Assembly: GCF_000304475.1 (NCBI RefSeq)
Contig: NC_018942.1
Coordinates: 1,054,001-1,118,000, forward strand
Direction of reading: 5' to 3'
Source: Kazachstania africana CBS 2517
Taxonomy: Eukaryota > Ascomycota > Saccharomycetes > Saccharomycetales > Saccharomycetaceae
DNA length: 64,000 bases
Position 1 is the first letter of the stretch; each line of letters begins with the position of its first letter. The position numbers and the translations under genes are program-made. Under the pieces are notes generated by a model that saw only the letters and a program-made list of their open reading frames with translations, was not told the origin of the DNA and searched no databases. Positions 9,621-20,877 of this stretch are shown here, piece after piece.

Positions 9621-11864
9621 ATGGTATCTCAAACGACAACAACTCACACGGGCGGTGGGCTGCATCAAGAAATACAGAATACAATAAATGAAATGGAAAC
9701 GCTAAGGGTGTTTGAACTAAAAGATCTGTGCAGAGCTATTGGATTACCCATATCAGGACGAAAAAATGAGCTGCAAGATAGAATAGCATCTCACGTTAAG
9801 GCATCTTTAGCAGTTGGTCATATAGATCCCTGGAGACCAAAAGCAGTCAATGCATTAATAGAAAAAATGAGAAATAAAGAATATCCACTACCGAGTTTTC
9901 TTGAAGTATGGGATGCTTTGCGGCTTGGAATTGTCAATTCTAGACCCTCTAACGCACAAACTAATGGCAATACTATTACAATACAACCTTTATCAGGCGT
10001 TTTTCATAATCAAGATAATACATCAAAGAAAAGCGTTCCCGGTATGGGGGCTATTAACCCATATCTCCCAAAGAATAGTCATGATCTAAATTCACAAGCA
10101 CCTTTCCATGTTTCTCCCTTCTTCAACCTGAAAAAACTCATACCTTCAACCGTCCAAAAATTGAAGAAAGCAAGTGGAAGGGGAATTGCATCTGCCAAAT
10201 TTTCTTTCAGTTCACTGGACTGGAATAATTTTCAGGCAAATAAAAATCTTAGGCTCTACCTTTTCTGTCATCAGTTGAATTCTCTAGGCTCAAGAGGAAA
10301 ATCTTTCATTCAGTTCCCAATACCTAATGAAATGTTATTTAATGGTACAAAAATGAATGATAACGTCAAAGGATTAAAGAACAAACCAGGCACTGCAAAG
10401 CCTGCAAATCTTACGCCGTACATGAGACCATCAAACTTAACCAATACTTTAGAACTAATTTATGCATTCACAAAGGTAGAATTTCAGATGTCTTGCTATA
10501 TCGTAGAAGACATCCCTCCAGAAAAATTATTAGAACAAGTGCTGAAACATCAGAAGATAAGTAAAACTACTACGTTACAGTATATCAAAAAAACATTAAG
10601 TGAAGAAGAGGACACTGATTTCATAACCACTTCAACCGTACTAAGTCTCCAATGTCCTATTTCTTATACAAAAATGAAATATCCTAGTAAATCAAGATCT
10701 TGCGAACATTTACAATGCTTCGACGCACTCTGGTACTTACATTCACAGTTACAAATACCAACTTGGCAATGTCCTGTTTGTCAAAATTCAATTCCTCTCG
10801 AGAGTTTGACAATCTGTGAATACGTTGATGAAATTTTGAACGAAACAAGCGAGGATGTAGAGAAAGTGGAACTGTCCCCCGATGGTTCCTGGGTTCCAAT
10901 TGATGAAGAGAAGAAAGATCATTCAGATGATGATTATCCGGTCAAAAAGGAAGGTACTCAGGAAAAACTACAAAGTTTGCCGAGCACGAACTTTTCGTCA
11001 CATAGTGAAGAACCAATTGTCATTTCATTAGACAGTGACGAGGAAGAAATAGAACAAGCGCCAGAAGAAGCCGGCTCCATAGAAAATGGAAGCTCAACAG
11101 AAAGCACTACTTACGAAGTTGAGGGCAGTACCATAGCGTCAAGCGTTAGTGCCGCAGGACAAGAGGAAAATGATAATTCAAGTGTGAACTCCGATGAACC
11201 ATTATCTACAATAAGGAACCCAAATGGCCGTATCGAACCGACAGATGATTCTACATTTGCTCCTCCTCCTCCCCTTCCACCCTCTATGCCGCTTTCAAAC
11301 TCATTACTGGGGCTAACTAATGGATCGACACAAGGCGAAGTGGATTCTCCACGACAACCACAAAATAGCCATAACCCTTCTGATGTCGTACCGCAATTCA
11401 GTACGAGAGTGTTTTCAGGTTCGCCCAATCCTTTCTTAACCAATCCAGCCAATCTATTTGGAATGACAGGTAATCAACAACCGGTTCCTCAGCCCCAGAA
11501 TCCAAGGCTACCTCCAATTACCGGTCCCCTTCGACAGCCATCATCTCCAACCGGCCCAGCGATCTCATCTGGAGTGACTGGTCATGAGAACCATGCATCC
11601 ACAACACAGACAAAACGAAATCAACCAAGGCCAACTAGTTCTCGAAGAAATAGAGGCGACGTTTCACCGTTCATACCTAGAAGACCATATGAAAATATTC
11701 TTCCTAAGAAAAGGCCTAATAATAATGCCCATAACGACAGCCCGACCGATACGAATTCCTTAGCAGCTGCAAGAGAGTTAGGAATATCGCTGGAGGAGAA
11801 CATGGGCAGCGGTAATGGTGACGACGACAATGGTGACGGCATTATTGATCTAACATCCGATTGA
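9621..11864 (+). CDS. NFI1: SUMO E3 ligase of the Siz/PIAS family (Nfi1/Siz2 or Siz1)
   Basis: Siz/PIAS proteins transfer SUMO (Smt3) from Ubc9 to nuclear targets. In this 747-residue product, a SAP DNA-binding motif lies at about residues 25-60 (LRVFELKDLCRAIGLPISGR) and a PINIT domain at about 150-310. The SP-RING spans about 345-390 with C345, C361, H363, C366, C384 and C387. A SUMO-interacting motif (IVISLDSDEEE, about 466-476) follows, then a long Pro/Ser/Asn-rich tail ending in IIDLTSD, which resembles a second SUMO-interacting motif. S. cerevisiae has two paralogs, NFI1 (726 aa) and SIZ1 (904 aa). Length and position next to PUP1 favour NFI1. Confidence 0.9.
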   Translation: MVSQTTTTHTGGGLHQEIQNTINEMETLRVFELKDLCRAIGLPISGRKNELQDRIASHVKASLAVGHIDPWRPKAVNALIEKMRNKEYPLPSFLEVWDALRLGIVNSRPSNAQTNGNTITIQPLSGVFHNQDNTSKKSVPGMGAINPYLPKNSHDLNSQAPFHVSPFFNLKKLIPSTVQKLKKASGRGIASAKFSFSSLDWNNFQANKNLRLYLFCHQLNSLGSRGKSFIQFPIPNEMLFNGTKMNDNVKGLKNKPGTAKPANLTPYMRPSNLTNTLELIYAFTKVEFQMSCYIVEDIPPEKLLEQVLKHQKISKTTTLQYIKKTLSEEEDTDFITTSTVLSLQCPISYTKMKYPSKSRSCEHLQCFDALWYLHSQLQIPTWQCPVCQNSIPLESLTICEYVDEILNETSEDVEKVELSPDGSWVPIDEEKKDHSDDDYPVKKEGTQEKLQSLPSTNFSSHSEEPIVISLDSDEEEIEQAPEEAGSIENGSSTESTTYEVEGSTIASSVSAAGQEENDNSSVNSDEPLSTIRNPNGRIEPTDDSTFAPPPPLPPSMPLSNSLLGLTNGSTQGEVDSPRQPQNSHNPSDVVPQFSTRVFSGSPNPFLTNPANLFGMTGNQQPVPQPQNPRLPPITGPLRQPSSPTGPAISSGVTGHENHASTTQTKRNQPRPTSSRRNRGDVSPFIPRRPYENILPKKRPNNNAHNDSPTDTNSLAAARELGISLEENMGSGNGDDDNGDGIIDLTSD

Positions 11865-11933
11865 TTGGTCGGCAGATTATGTAACTATATGTTTATATGA
11901 ATAATGTTCTTTTGATAGAACAGTTGTATTATT

Positions 11934-12917
11934 TCAATGGAACGTAGGAAATTTAGAATTGAGCCACTCCCATGGATCATTAAATCTAATATTTTTATTT
12001 AAGGAGGAAATTTCATTTAATTCTTCTTCAGTCAAAGTAATAGAGTCCTCTACATTCAAGTTTTGTAACAATCTTTCCTTCTTCGTAGATTTTGGAATCA
12101 CAGCAATGCCTCTTTGAGTTGCCCATCTTAGTAATACTTCTGAGGGAGTTGAGCTTCGATGAGCAGCGGCAATCTTTTTTATGATTGGATGTTCAAGAAG
12201 ACTTGGTGTACTCTTGGCCAATTGAGAGTCCAACTCGATGAATGATTGTGGACCAAATGAAGAGTATGCGACAACTTGAATGCCCTTTAGCTTACAATAT
12301 TCAACCAGCTTTTCCTGAGTTAGGTATGGATGATGTTCGATTTGTAATGCTACAGGCTTAATTCTACAGCCGTTCAAAAGGTCCTGAACTAAAACACCGT
12401 TGAAATTGGAAATACCGATTGATTTGATCAAACCATTGTCAACACATTCCTCTAAAGCCCGGTAAGTATCAAGAATGGGAACTTTAGCTTCAGAGAGAAT
12501 GCCCTCCCTAGCGTCATCAACACCTGTGTAAAATCCTGGAGGGTACTTTTCCTCGAAAGGAACAAACTTAAAAGCAATTGGGAAATGAATGTAGTACAAA
12601 TCAATGTAATCAAGACCTAGATCCTGTAAATTTCTCTTTAGGGCCAATTTAACGTGATCGGGGTGATGGTAAGAATTCCATAATTTGGAGACAACAAAAA
12701 GATCAGATCTTTTTACTAATCCCTCGTCAATAGCTTTCTTGATACCTTGGCCTACTTCTACCTCATTACCGTAGTCCGTGGCACCATCGAATAAACGGTA
12801 ACCTAATTTGATAGCTTGATAGACTTGTTCTGCACAAATATCATTTGAAATCTTCCAGCACCCTAGACCTACTAATGGCATCTTTTGGCCATTGTTCAAT
12901 GTAACTAATGAAGGCAT
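11934..12917 (-). CDS. GRE3: NADPH-dependent aldose/xylose reductase (Gre3)
   Basis: Gre3 is a cytosolic aldo-keto reductase that reduces methylglyoxal, xylose and other aldehydes with NADPH. Starting at the ATG at 12917 the product has 327 residues, the S. cerevisiae length; an upstream in-frame ATG at 12950 would add 11 residues. The catalytic tetrad region is visible: [18 protein letters not shown] holds Asp and Tyr, VVSKLWN the Lys, and YYIHFPIAF the His. [15 protein letters not shown] near the C-terminus is the NADPH-phosphate-binding block (IPKS). It converges on NFI1 with 69 bp between stops. GRE3 is not a neighbour of NFI1 in S. cerevisiae. I see no STRE in its 290-bp upstream gap. 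Confidence 0.94.
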   Translation of the reverse strand: MPSLVTLNNGQKMPLVGLGCWKISNDICAEQVYQAIKLGYRLFDGATDYGNEVEVGQGIKKAIDEGLVKRSDLFVVSKLWNSYHHPDHVKLALKRNLQDLGLDYIDLYYIHFPIAFKFVPFEEKYPPGFYTGVDDAREGILSEAKVPILDTYRALEECVDNGLIKSIGISNFNGVLVQDLLNGCRIKPVALQIEHHPYLTQEKLVEYCKLKGIQVVAYSSFGPQSFIELDSQLAKSTPSLLEHPIIKKIAAAHRSSTPSEVLLRWATQRGIAVIPKSTKKERLLQNLNVEDSITLTEEELNEISSLNKNIRFNDPWEWLNSKFPTFH

Positions 12918-13207
12918 GATAACAGTTATTGTTTTTTGTTGTGGTTGCAAATGAAATCCTTTAAGATAAACTAATGTGCTTTTGGAGCTCCCAGCTTATT
13001 TTTCAATAGTATCTATGAATTTTCGCATGTGAGAAAAAATAACGCAAGAAAGATCTGACATAAAGGCACCGAGATTAAAGACAAAGGGCTACAGGGTTCT
13101 TATGAAATCTAAGAGGCTATTGAGTAAATAATTATGTTACTAGACTAGCCAAAAAAAAAATAGCTGATGAAGAGAAGGATGTATTTTATTTAACGAAATG
13201 TATCGAG

Positions 13208-15199
13208 TTATAGCTTAGCAGTCTCCAGATGGACCGTTTCCAAGGCTTCGCCAAGTTCGTCTGCTGCCTCAGTTAATATATAGTGGAGCTCATTCACGTC
13301 AAATAATGAAAATTCTGGCTTGCAAACGATATTAATATGAAGCCAGTCATTATTGATCATATATGCCAGACCCACCCCAATGTCATTAACTTGCGACCAT
13401 CCATATCCATTCAAGAATTCGCTAGATAATTGTGAAGTGGAAACGAGCCAAGTTGAAGAGTAATTGAAAATTAGATCATCAAATAAGGGAACATTTTCTC
13501 CGTCTTGTAACATATTTTTTAAGCCAAAAAAATGCCTATCCACACCGTTCCCACTTGCTGCTTCCTTTAAGTAAGCTGAGTGATCTGCAGTTGCTTGTTT
13601 AAACAAATTTATTTTCTCAGATAGTGCCACGTTAGGATCTTCCCAAGTTCTTACGAACTGGGAAGAAGCCGTAGTTACTACCCTTCCAGTCTCCGTTCTA
13701 CCTTTGAAAAACATTCTAGTAGACGCAGCCTCATACGTAGGTAGCTGCCTACCCAGATATTTGTAAATAGCCAATTGAATAATTTGTTGAATATACGCAT
13801 CTGGTGATATCTTATGTTTCTTCATAAAGTTTTTACCATATCTCTTGTATTGCCAAACCTTTAAATCATGCTGACCCATAACTTGTTTGAATTTTGTTTT
13901 TGCTAGCTTTATATCTCTCTGTAGGGATGTATTTATCGCAAAAGGCAGCAATTCTGGCCTGTAAATTTCATTTGGGGTCATAACAATTTGATTAAGAAAT
14001 TCCCTTGGACTCAACTTGCTTAATTGTTGCATAATATAGTTGTTTAAAAACAAATTTGGAGTACCGTCCATTTTCGAATGTTCTGCTAAGAAACCAGAAT
14101 GACCATTACCACATACAATAAATTGTAGCGGCTTATCGTAGAACCTATTGAATCCATTACCATGCCACGAGTTTCTTGCTTGCGATTCAAGCGTTATTGG
14201 TGTTTCATCTAAATCTAGACATAATATGAATGACGATTTATAAATGGTCTCAAGAGATTTTTTTGAAATTGGATCATTGATTAGTTGCGCATATGACTTC
14301 CGCCATTCGTCTCTTGGTAACGATGTCAAGCAGCCAATATGGTCTTGTTGTGTGACATTCAAGGTGACAATAGAATAAAGTTGTTGCCATATATTGTTTG
14401 CAGATAATGGCTTACCATCTGTATCATGCGTACTCACTCTAAAGAAATTTCCCTTAAATGAGATGATCATGAAATTATTCTCATATATTGAATAAAATAC
14501 GTTTGAATCCTTAGATTGACCAGGTTTACGTGAATTATTAAACATTAATTGAAAACTGTTCATACAAAAAGGTACTTTTCTAATTAGTTCTGGAGGTAAA
14601 ATTTCATCCTTAAGTGCCTCGATAAATTTCACTACTGTCATTATAATTGCTGTCGCTTTAACCAATGGGTCTTTTTCAATTTCTGCATGCGTCATTGGAA
14701 GAGGTTTATGACTGAAGAAATACGATACGTAAGGTACAACAGGATCATTATATTGTAGGTAAGCTTGTTCATCCCAAAATGTTGATAACCAATTTCTCTT
14801 ATCGTTGGAAAATTGAATGAGACGATTTTGCAAAATTGGACCCATTCCTTGCAAAAAATTTTGAATTAATAATTTTTGTTGCTCTAATTCTTCACTAGAA
14901 TTAATAAATGGTTCAATAGTTTTTAGATATTTATTTAAAGTGACTTTCAAATCTGGTATTGGCAAGGAAGGCAGTTGAGCTTGGTTTTGATAAGTATTAC
15001 CTCTGAAATTCAATCTATTTGATTGATGGACTGCATTTGATTGTTTTGCCCAATAAAATTCATTATTATTAGTTTCGAATGGGAATTTTTGTAGTAATTG
15101 TGATTGATTTTCATCTTTTGAATAGGTCATGAGGGATCTTTTGTAAAGCGATAATGGTGTTGGTTTAGGGAATCTGTAATGCTTCTTTGCAATTTGCAT
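13208..15199 (-). CDS. CAT2: Carnitine O-acetyltransferase, mitochondrial and peroxisomal (Cat2)
   Basis: Cat2 transfers acetyl groups between CoA and carnitine, allowing acetyl units to leave peroxisomes and enter mitochondria. The first ATG of the frame is at 15199 (663 residues; S. cerevisiae 670). The frame is open 13 codons further, but only to a TTG. The N-terminus (MQIAKKHYRFPKPT) is basic and lacks acids, like a mitochondrial presequence. An internal ATG at 15130 (MTYSKDENQ) could start a form without it. The protein ends in AKL, a type 1 peroxisomal signal. The catalytic His is about residue 374 in GFLAEHSKMDGTP, and TWLVSTSQLSSE is the carnitine-binding STS block. Dual targeting from two starts plus C-terminal AKL is known for yeast Cat2. 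Confidence 0.95.
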   Translation of the reverse strand: MQIAKKHYRFPKPTPLSLYKRSLMTYSKDENQSQLLQKFPFETNNNEFYWAKQSNAVHQSNRLNFRGNTYQNQAQLPSLPIPDLKVTLNKYLKTIEPFINSSEELEQQKLLIQNFLQGMGPILQNRLIQFSNDKRNWLSTFWDEQAYLQYNDPVVPYVSYFFSHKPLPMTHAEIEKDPLVKATAIIMTVVKFIEALKDEILPPELIRKVPFCMNSFQLMFNNSRKPGQSKDSNVFYSIYENNFMIISFKGNFFRVSTHDTDGKPLSANNIWQQLYSIVTLNVTQQDHIGCLTSLPRDEWRKSYAQLINDPISKKSLETIYKSSFILCLDLDETPITLESQARNSWHGNGFNRFYDKPLQFIVCGNGHSGFLAEHSKMDGTPNLFLNNYIMQQLSKLSPREFLNQIVMTPNEIYRPELLPFAINTSLQRDIKLAKTKFKQVMGQHDLKVWQYKRYGKNFMKKHKISPDAYIQQIIQLAIYKYLGRQLPTYEAASTRMFFKGRTETGRVVTTASSQFVRTWEDPNVALSEKINLFKQATADHSAYLKEAASGNGVDRHFFGLKNMLQDGENVPLFDDLIFNYSSTWLVSTSQLSSEFLNGYGWSQVNDIGVGLAYMINNDWLHINIVCKPEFSLFDVNELHYILTEAADELGEALETVHLETAKL

Positions 15200-16626
15200 T
15201 TGAAGAGGTGTAAAAATTCCCTTTACTGAATGTGTCAAATTGAGAATGAAAACAGTGACAGTGGATGACTACAAATACTCACTTACAAAATTGAGAACTA
15301 GAAAATCACTTAAGTGACACATATGGTAAGAAACAAACTTCTAGATAAAAAAAAACAAGTCGACATTGAAATCTGTCATGGCTATATATACTTCTTCCTC
15401 AATTCATTAAAGGCATCGCAAACTCCATTGGGCCGACTGACTACAAAACAAACAGCGATTATAACGACCTAAACTCCGAAGCGCTTTTTCTTCCAAAGAA
15501 AATTGAAAAAAAATGAGATGCACGTGATTGATTATAACGACAATGTGACACCATCGAATATAACGAATAGAAATGAGACAAGACGACGACATCTATACAT
15601 CTTCAAGATGAGACAGTATATACAAAACTCTTGCCAATATGTATAATTCAGGTTAAAATAATAAAAGTTGATAATCCCAAATGAGTCTCTTTAAAGAACC
15701 CACATCATGATTAGCATGGATAATCTCATCATTATACATTACAAGAAACACTAGTAGTTTAAGAAAAGAAAAGTAATTTCATACACATACAGATCAGAAT
15801 TTTCAGTGTTTGGCTTATGTTGCATTAATCGGTCATTTCCCATTATCTGTACTTAAACAAAATAATTTCATTTGATCCGCTTGGGGCGACAACGTGGTCA
15901 TCATTCATGTATATGTAATCTTTTTCGGTTTTCCGTTAAACTATTAGAAGAACGACTGTTCTTTACGTAAAGTTTTGTCTTAGGTTGTGTTGTCTTAGAA
16001 ATACTATATTGTATTACTTGCTTCCTTTCTGAACATCAAGAAAACTGCTTAGTTCATCAATTTAAATTCTCAACTACTCGAGCCTTTTTATATGAAAGAA
16101 AATTTTTTTTCTGTCTTTCGATGGGCGGCTCAAATTGGTAGAGGAGGGTAACAGCCTTGACAACGTTAGGTCTTGGAAAAAATATTGTGGTGACTGGGTT
16201 GTAATGATTATAGATATAAATACGTACAGTTGAAGATGTATCGAGCAATGTGATCTTGTACAGGTATCCAGCAACAAGCGATTAAAGTATGGATATGGCG
16301 AAATTGAGCGTATCAGTTTATATTTGTATCTGTATCCGGGAAAACTCATCCAGCCCCCACCTAAAGGGCTCGAAAAGGTGAGGCACAACATGCTATACAG
16401 AACAACGTAAACCAAGGAATTTTATTGTACTTTACCAATTTGATATGCGTTGCATCTTGATGTAGCCAGCCGGTGTTGGTTGATTATCTTGGTAACAATA
16501 TTATTAGATTTTCTTTATCAAGGTCCGCGAAAGTAAACTTCCCATAGGAAGGAGAAAAAACCAAGTAACATCGCTAAACGGTAAATAAAAAGGCCTGCTC
16601 ACTCTCGAGACTCTAATTGCGGAATA
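15200..16626. other. Long divergent region CAT2/RML2
   Basis: This 1.4-kb divergent gap contains short open frames (for example 16074-16415 on the reverse strand), none recognisable. A CACGTG E-box lies near 15522. I see no tRNA, LTR or structured RNA. The length is unusual for two housekeeping promoters, and it may include remains of lost genes that I cannot read. Confidence 0.4.
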
Positions 16627-17769
16627 ATGTCGTTACTACTCAATTCATGCAGACGACTATTATATCGACAATACCACCCTGAAATAGCAGTACGAAGTTT
16701 CAGTACTTCAATTGCTCTGAATCAAAGAACAGATTCAACTGAGATATTAACAAATAACATATCACCGAGACTTCTGAAAATTATACCAAATAATTCAGAC
16801 ATTGTGGAATTAGAAAAACAAGATGAATTGATCAAGAGACGTCGTAAGCTTGCTAAGGAAGTCACTACTCTCAAAAAATATAAGCCAGTGTCGCCAGGTT
16901 TAAGATGGTATAGAAAACCAATATATCCATACTTATTCAAGGGAAGGCCCGTGAAGTCTTTAACAATCCACGCTAAACAAAGGGGTGGTAGGAATAATGA
17001 AGGTAAAATCACAGTGAGACATAGAGGTGGTGGCCACAAGAGAAGATTAAGACTAATCGATTTTAATCGTTGGGATTCAGGGACACATAAAATTGAAAGA
17101 ATTGAATACGATCCAAATAGATCAGCTCATATAGCTTTAGTGAAGAATGAGAAAACAGAAAAACTTTCTTATATTATAGCATGTGATGGACTGCGTGTGG
17201 GCGATACCGTACAGTCATTCAGAAAAGGCATCCCATCGAATCTCTTAAGCGAAATGGGCGGTCATGTAGATCCTGCAATTTTAAGTGTCAAGACAGCTCA
17301 GAGAGGCAATTGCTTACCTATATCAATGATACCGATAGGGGCTGTAATCCATAACGTCGGTGTGACTACCGTAGGGCCCGCAAGGTTATGCAGGTCTGCT
17401 GGTACATATGCAAGATTAATTTCTAAACTCCCTGAAGCAAAAAGGGCTATCGTTAGACTGAAAAGTGGCGAACATAGATACGTCTCTCTTGAAGCCTGCG
17501 CAACAATTGGCGTTGTATCAAATATCGATCATCAGAATGCTTCAATCGGTAAAGCTGGAAGATCAAGACGACTAGGTATAAGACCAAGTGTCCGTGGTGT
17601 CGCTATGAATAAGTGTGATCATCCACATGGTGGTGGTCGTGGTAAATCGAAATCCAACAAGCTTTCAATGTCTCCCTGGGGTACTCTTGCCAAGGGATAT
17701 AAGACTAGAAGAGGTAAAAACCAAAATAGAATGAAGGTCAAAGATAGACCAAGAGGTAAAAATAAATAG
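16627..17769 (+). CDS. RML2: Mitochondrial ribosomal protein uL2m (Rml2)
   Basis: Rml2 is the L2 protein of the mitochondrial large ribosomal subunit and helps form the peptidyl-transferase centre. The 380-residue product (S. cerevisiae 393) begins with a basic presequence ([19 protein letters not shown]). The L2 RNA-binding core starts near residue 115 ([20 protein letters not shown]). The C-terminal L2 domain contains [20 protein letters not shown], then [14 protein letters not shown] with the conserved His of the bacterial L2 family. The start ATG at 16627 gives the presequence. The stop lies about 100 bp from the VMA8 stop in convergent orientation, as for YEL050C/YEL051W. Confidence 0.95.
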   Translation: MSLLLNSCRRLLYRQYHPEIAVRSFSTSIALNQRTDSTEILTNNISPRLLKIIPNNSDIVELEKQDELIKRRRKLAKEVTTLKKYKPVSPGLRWYRKPIYPYLFKGRPVKSLTIHAKQRGGRNNEGKITVRHRGGGHKRRLRLIDFNRWDSGTHKIERIEYDPNRSAHIALVKNEKTEKLSYIIACDGLRVGDTVQSFRKGIPSNLLSEMGGHVDPAILSVKTAQRGNCLPISMIPIGAVIHNVGVTTVGPARLCRSAGTYARLISKLPEAKRAIVRLKSGEHRYVSLEACATIGVVSNIDHQNASIGKAGRSRRLGIRPSVRGVAMNKCDHPHGGGRGKSKSNKLSMSPWGTLAKGYKTRRGKNQNRMKVKDRPRGKNK

Positions 17770-17872
17770 TCTATGCTTTACAGACTGAAGTATTCTTTTC
17801 AAATCAAAATTTTTATATATTATTAATTCCTGTATATATATGTACGTACATTTGGTTGTCTTTCAAGTTCAA

Positions 17873-18655
17873 TCAAAAGATAACATCATCCTCATTTTCT
17901 TGCACAAGATTTGGCACCTCTTCAGGGACTTGCACGGCATTATCATCTGTCGATAATACGAGTTCATTCTCATTCTCTAACCTAGTTAACTTCATCTCTT
18001 CATCCAACCTAGCAGTATCTCTCTGTTTCTTTTCTTGAACCTTCTTTAACCTATAAAACTCCTCCCTATCCAATTCATCAAGTTCACTGTTAATGTATGC
18101 AATGGTATTTTCTGTTCTTGGTATGATCACATGCTCAATAGCATTCACTCTTCTATTTGTGACCTTAATCACATCATCTAATATGAGAAAAGCAGTCTGC
18201 AAAGATGCTAGTTCCACTAATGTCTCAACAGCTTTTGAGTAAATTTCTTTGGCTCTTTGAACCTGCTGACCACCTCTTCCCAAACCTGTCAATTTAAAGT
18301 CATTTATTTCAGGATCAATGTATGACTCAAATTGTGGGAGATAAACACCACTAACGTTCTCCTGGCGTGCCCTGATTTTGAACCTTGCGTTAGAAACACT
18401 TTCTTGGACCTGATAACCAATATTTTCACCGGTTGCATACGTTACTTCAGCTAATGAAAAGGCAGCTGTTTGCATCACACGACCCATCTTTTGCTTTGCA
18501 TCATCAATTCGCTTTGTAATATCACGGAATCTTTTCGTAAGTGCCTCTGATTTACGTTTCAATAATGAATGTCCCTGATTAGCACCTTTTAATTTAGTTT
18601 TCATCAGACCCAGAGTCATACGGGTTGGAAATACAGCTTCTCTATTACCTGACAT
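17873..18655 (-). CDS. VMA8: V-ATPase V1 subunit D (Vma8)
   Basis: Subunit D is the central rotor stalk of the vacuolar proton ATPase V1 sector. The 260-residue product (S. cerevisiae 256) opens [19 protein letters not shown], the family signature. It is built of two long helices, about 10-75 and 130-210, forming the coiled-coil shaft. Conserved blocks include [12 protein letters not shown], and [13 protein letters not shown] near residue 170. The acidic, variable tail from about residue 225 is typical. It lies in the conserved order RML2-VMA8-AFG1. Confidence 0.96.
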   Translation of the reverse strand: MSGNREAVFPTRMTLGLMKTKLKGANQGHSLLKRKSEALTKRFRDITKRIDDAKQKMGRVMQTAAFSLAEVTYATGENIGYQVQESVSNARFKIRARQENVSGVYLPQFESYIDPEINDFKLTGLGRGGQQVQRAKEIYSKAVETLVELASLQTAFLILDDVIKVTNRRVNAIEHVIIPRTENTIAYINSELDELDREEFYRLKKVQEKKQRDTARLDEEMKLTRLENENELVLSTDDNAVQVPEEVPNLVQENEDDVIF

Positions 18656-18886
18656 ACTTCTCTACTCAGCTTGTAAGCATAAATCTGCACTTCCTTTCCT
18701 TGAAGCCTAATATTAATGCCAATGATATTGTGCAGAAAAGTATATGGATTTGAACTTCAGGTAGGTATATAGGATAAAAGCTCCAAATATTGTATTTTTC
18801 TACTATACTTTCCCGGACGATAATAAAATATTCTCAGAAAAAAAATGTCACACTTTGAATAAAATACATAGAATATGAAAATATCA

Positions 18887-20347
18887 TTACTTATTAATCC
18901 ATTCTTTCGTACCCATTTGAGTTAATCTACTGAGCGCTCTCGAAAATGCAAATCTTTCCTCATCTAAAGTGAATATTTTTGATTTGGAAACAATATCTTT
19001 GGTTATGTTGTGGTCCGTACTTTCGTAATCATCAGTGGTGTCTGTATATTCGTTTCTTCTATCCTTTGGCAACAATTTTGACTTCAATTGAAAAGAAGTT
19101 TCAAGATCTTCAGGTTCTACAAACAGAGACTTAAAGTTATTTGCACTTGTACATGCCAATTTACCACCATTATCGTATACCGCATCGATGAATGTAATAA
19201 ATCTTTTTATTTCATCCCTAACATCAATGGAAAGATAGGGAATATCAGTGACGATAAAACTTTTGAATGTATTTGCTAACGCAAGATAATCTCCCGCTGC
19301 CAATGGTTGCCCACAAAGTTCTTTGAACGTAAATTGCGCCACTTTTGGGGGCGTACATTTGGGTACTTTGAATTCTCTACCCCATATGGTCAATATATAG
19401 TCATGGATTTCTTGTTTTGAGTTCTGACTGAAATAATCATACCATTCCCTTGCATGTAGGTCTCTTGCAACCTTAACTTCTTTTGAGTTATACTCTGCGC
19501 CATTTTTTGGGAAATAATAGACTGAGGAAAAAGGTTTGGGAACTTTTCTGTAATCAGTGGCTGAACTTAAATGAACGACATTGGTATATTCTTTAAGTAA
19601 TTCAATACATGGAATAAATGATTCCCTTTGTATTCCATTGATGTACAAATCATCCGGATGCCTATTTGAAGTGGCGAACAGAACCACTCCAAACTTGTCA
19701 GATAATAAAGTCGACATTAATCTTCTGAGAATCATGGCATCTGCCACATCTGTCACTTGAAATTCGTCAAAACATAGTATTCTTGACTTCTGAGCAATTT
19801 CCATTGCAATGAGAGGTATCGTATCTATTTTAGAAGTATGATTTTGGCCCTCATACTGCAGTAATAAGTCATGTGATCTCTTATGGACATTCTGCATGAA
19901 TTGATGGAAGTGGATCCTTCTCTTAGTAAGATGAGACGGAATAGTAGAATAAAAGAGATCCATTAACATCGTTTTCCCACATCCCACATCGCCATAAAGA
20001 TAGATACCTTTCGGTATATTAATATTTCGCACTGGCTTCTTTTTGAAGATATTCCAGAGTTTCGACATTGAAGAAAAAGATTCTCTTACCAGCTCAAGAT
20101 TAGGTGGATTGTAACTTTCTAATGAAGCATAGAGAGCACTCATTGAAGTGATAACAGCTCTTTGGAACGCATCATCTTTCAACCTATTTAATTTGATAAG
20201 ATGATCGTACTCTTGCAACGGAGTTAAATTTCTTCCAGTATTTATGGTAGAAATGGAACGATACTGTGAACCATAAAAGACGTGTAACTTGCTTTTTATC
20301 GCGTGAGTTGTCAGATTTTTAGTATATATTGGAGGTGGTAGGAACAT
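18887..20347 (-). CDS. AFG1: Mitochondrial AAA-type ATPase Afg1
   Basis: Afg1 (LACE1/ZapE family) is an inner-membrane-associated mitochondrial ATPase that promotes turnover of unassembled respiratory subunits. The frame begins at a TTG two codons earlier; the first ATG is at 20347, giving 486 residues (S. cerevisiae 509). The basic N-terminal 40 residues look like a presequence. Walker A is [10 protein letters not shown] at about 119-128, and Walker B is [11 protein letters not shown] at about 190-200. Sensor-type Asn lies in [13 protein letters not shown] near residue 225. Position between VMA8 and MAK10 matches YEL052W. Confidence 0.93.
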   Translation of the reverse strand: MFLPPPIYTKNLTTHAIKSKLHVFYGSQYRSISTINTGRNLTPLQEYDHLIKLNRLKDDAFQRAVITSMSALYASLESYNPPNLELVRESFSSMSKLWNIFKKKPVRNINIPKGIYLYGDVGCGKTMLMDLFYSTIPSHLTKRRIHFHQFMQNVHKRSHDLLLQYEGQNHTSKIDTIPLIAMEIAQKSRILCFDEFQVTDVADAMILRRLMSTLLSDKFGVVLFATSNRHPDDLYINGIQRESFIPCIELLKEYTNVVHLSSATDYRKVPKPFSSVYYFPKNGAEYNSKEVKVARDLHAREWYDYFSQNSKQEIHDYILTIWGREFKVPKCTPPKVAQFTFKELCGQPLAAGDYLALANTFKSFIVTDIPYLSIDVRDEIKRFITFIDAVYDNGGKLACTSANNFKSLFVEPEDLETSFQLKSKLLPKDRRNEYTDTTDDYESTDHNITKDIVSKSKIFTLDEERFAFSRALSRLTQMGTKEWINK

Positions 20348-20877
20348 TCCCAATAAAATGAAATTCCCTTGCTGATGGACGCTTAGAGAGGAAGATGAAC
20401 CATATTCTCACCCAGACCAGAATTAATACAATAGACAAGTACAGAGAACTGTCTATCATGAAGTTACTAGTCGAAAAAGTCATTAAAAAGCCATATCCAC
20501 TAAACCATCAAATATTCAGAAAATTTGGATGTCCGATACTCGATTAAGGGATTTACCATCACCCGATAGTAGAATCACAAAATTCGCTCTAGTTTCAGAG
20601 CAAACTTTCTGCATAAGTAATCTAATGTACTAACATATCTAGTTAATATCATTGGTTTGCACAGTTCAGCACCAGAATTCCGTCACTAATTGCTATCTGG
20701 ATAACACCGTCTCCGTTTCCTCGCCGTCATGGTTACCGATGTCTCTTTTAGTCGGCAAGTTTTTGAAGGTTGCCAATATCAACTGCGAGGCGAGAAGTAA
20801 AAGCAATGAAAAAGATCAAAGACCATTTTGACACATTGAAGTGTGGATATATAAGCAGCGACTAAGTTTGGTTTGTG
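20348..20877. other. Divergent AFG1/MAK10 promoter region
   Basis: This 530-bp gap sits between divergent starts. No specific regulatory site, RNA gene or repeat stands out. Confidence 0.45.

Noticed and set aside
16074..16415. 113-codon reverse frame in the CAT2/RML2 gap
   Set aside because: Composition is low-complexity and unlike yeast proteins, with no recognisable motif.
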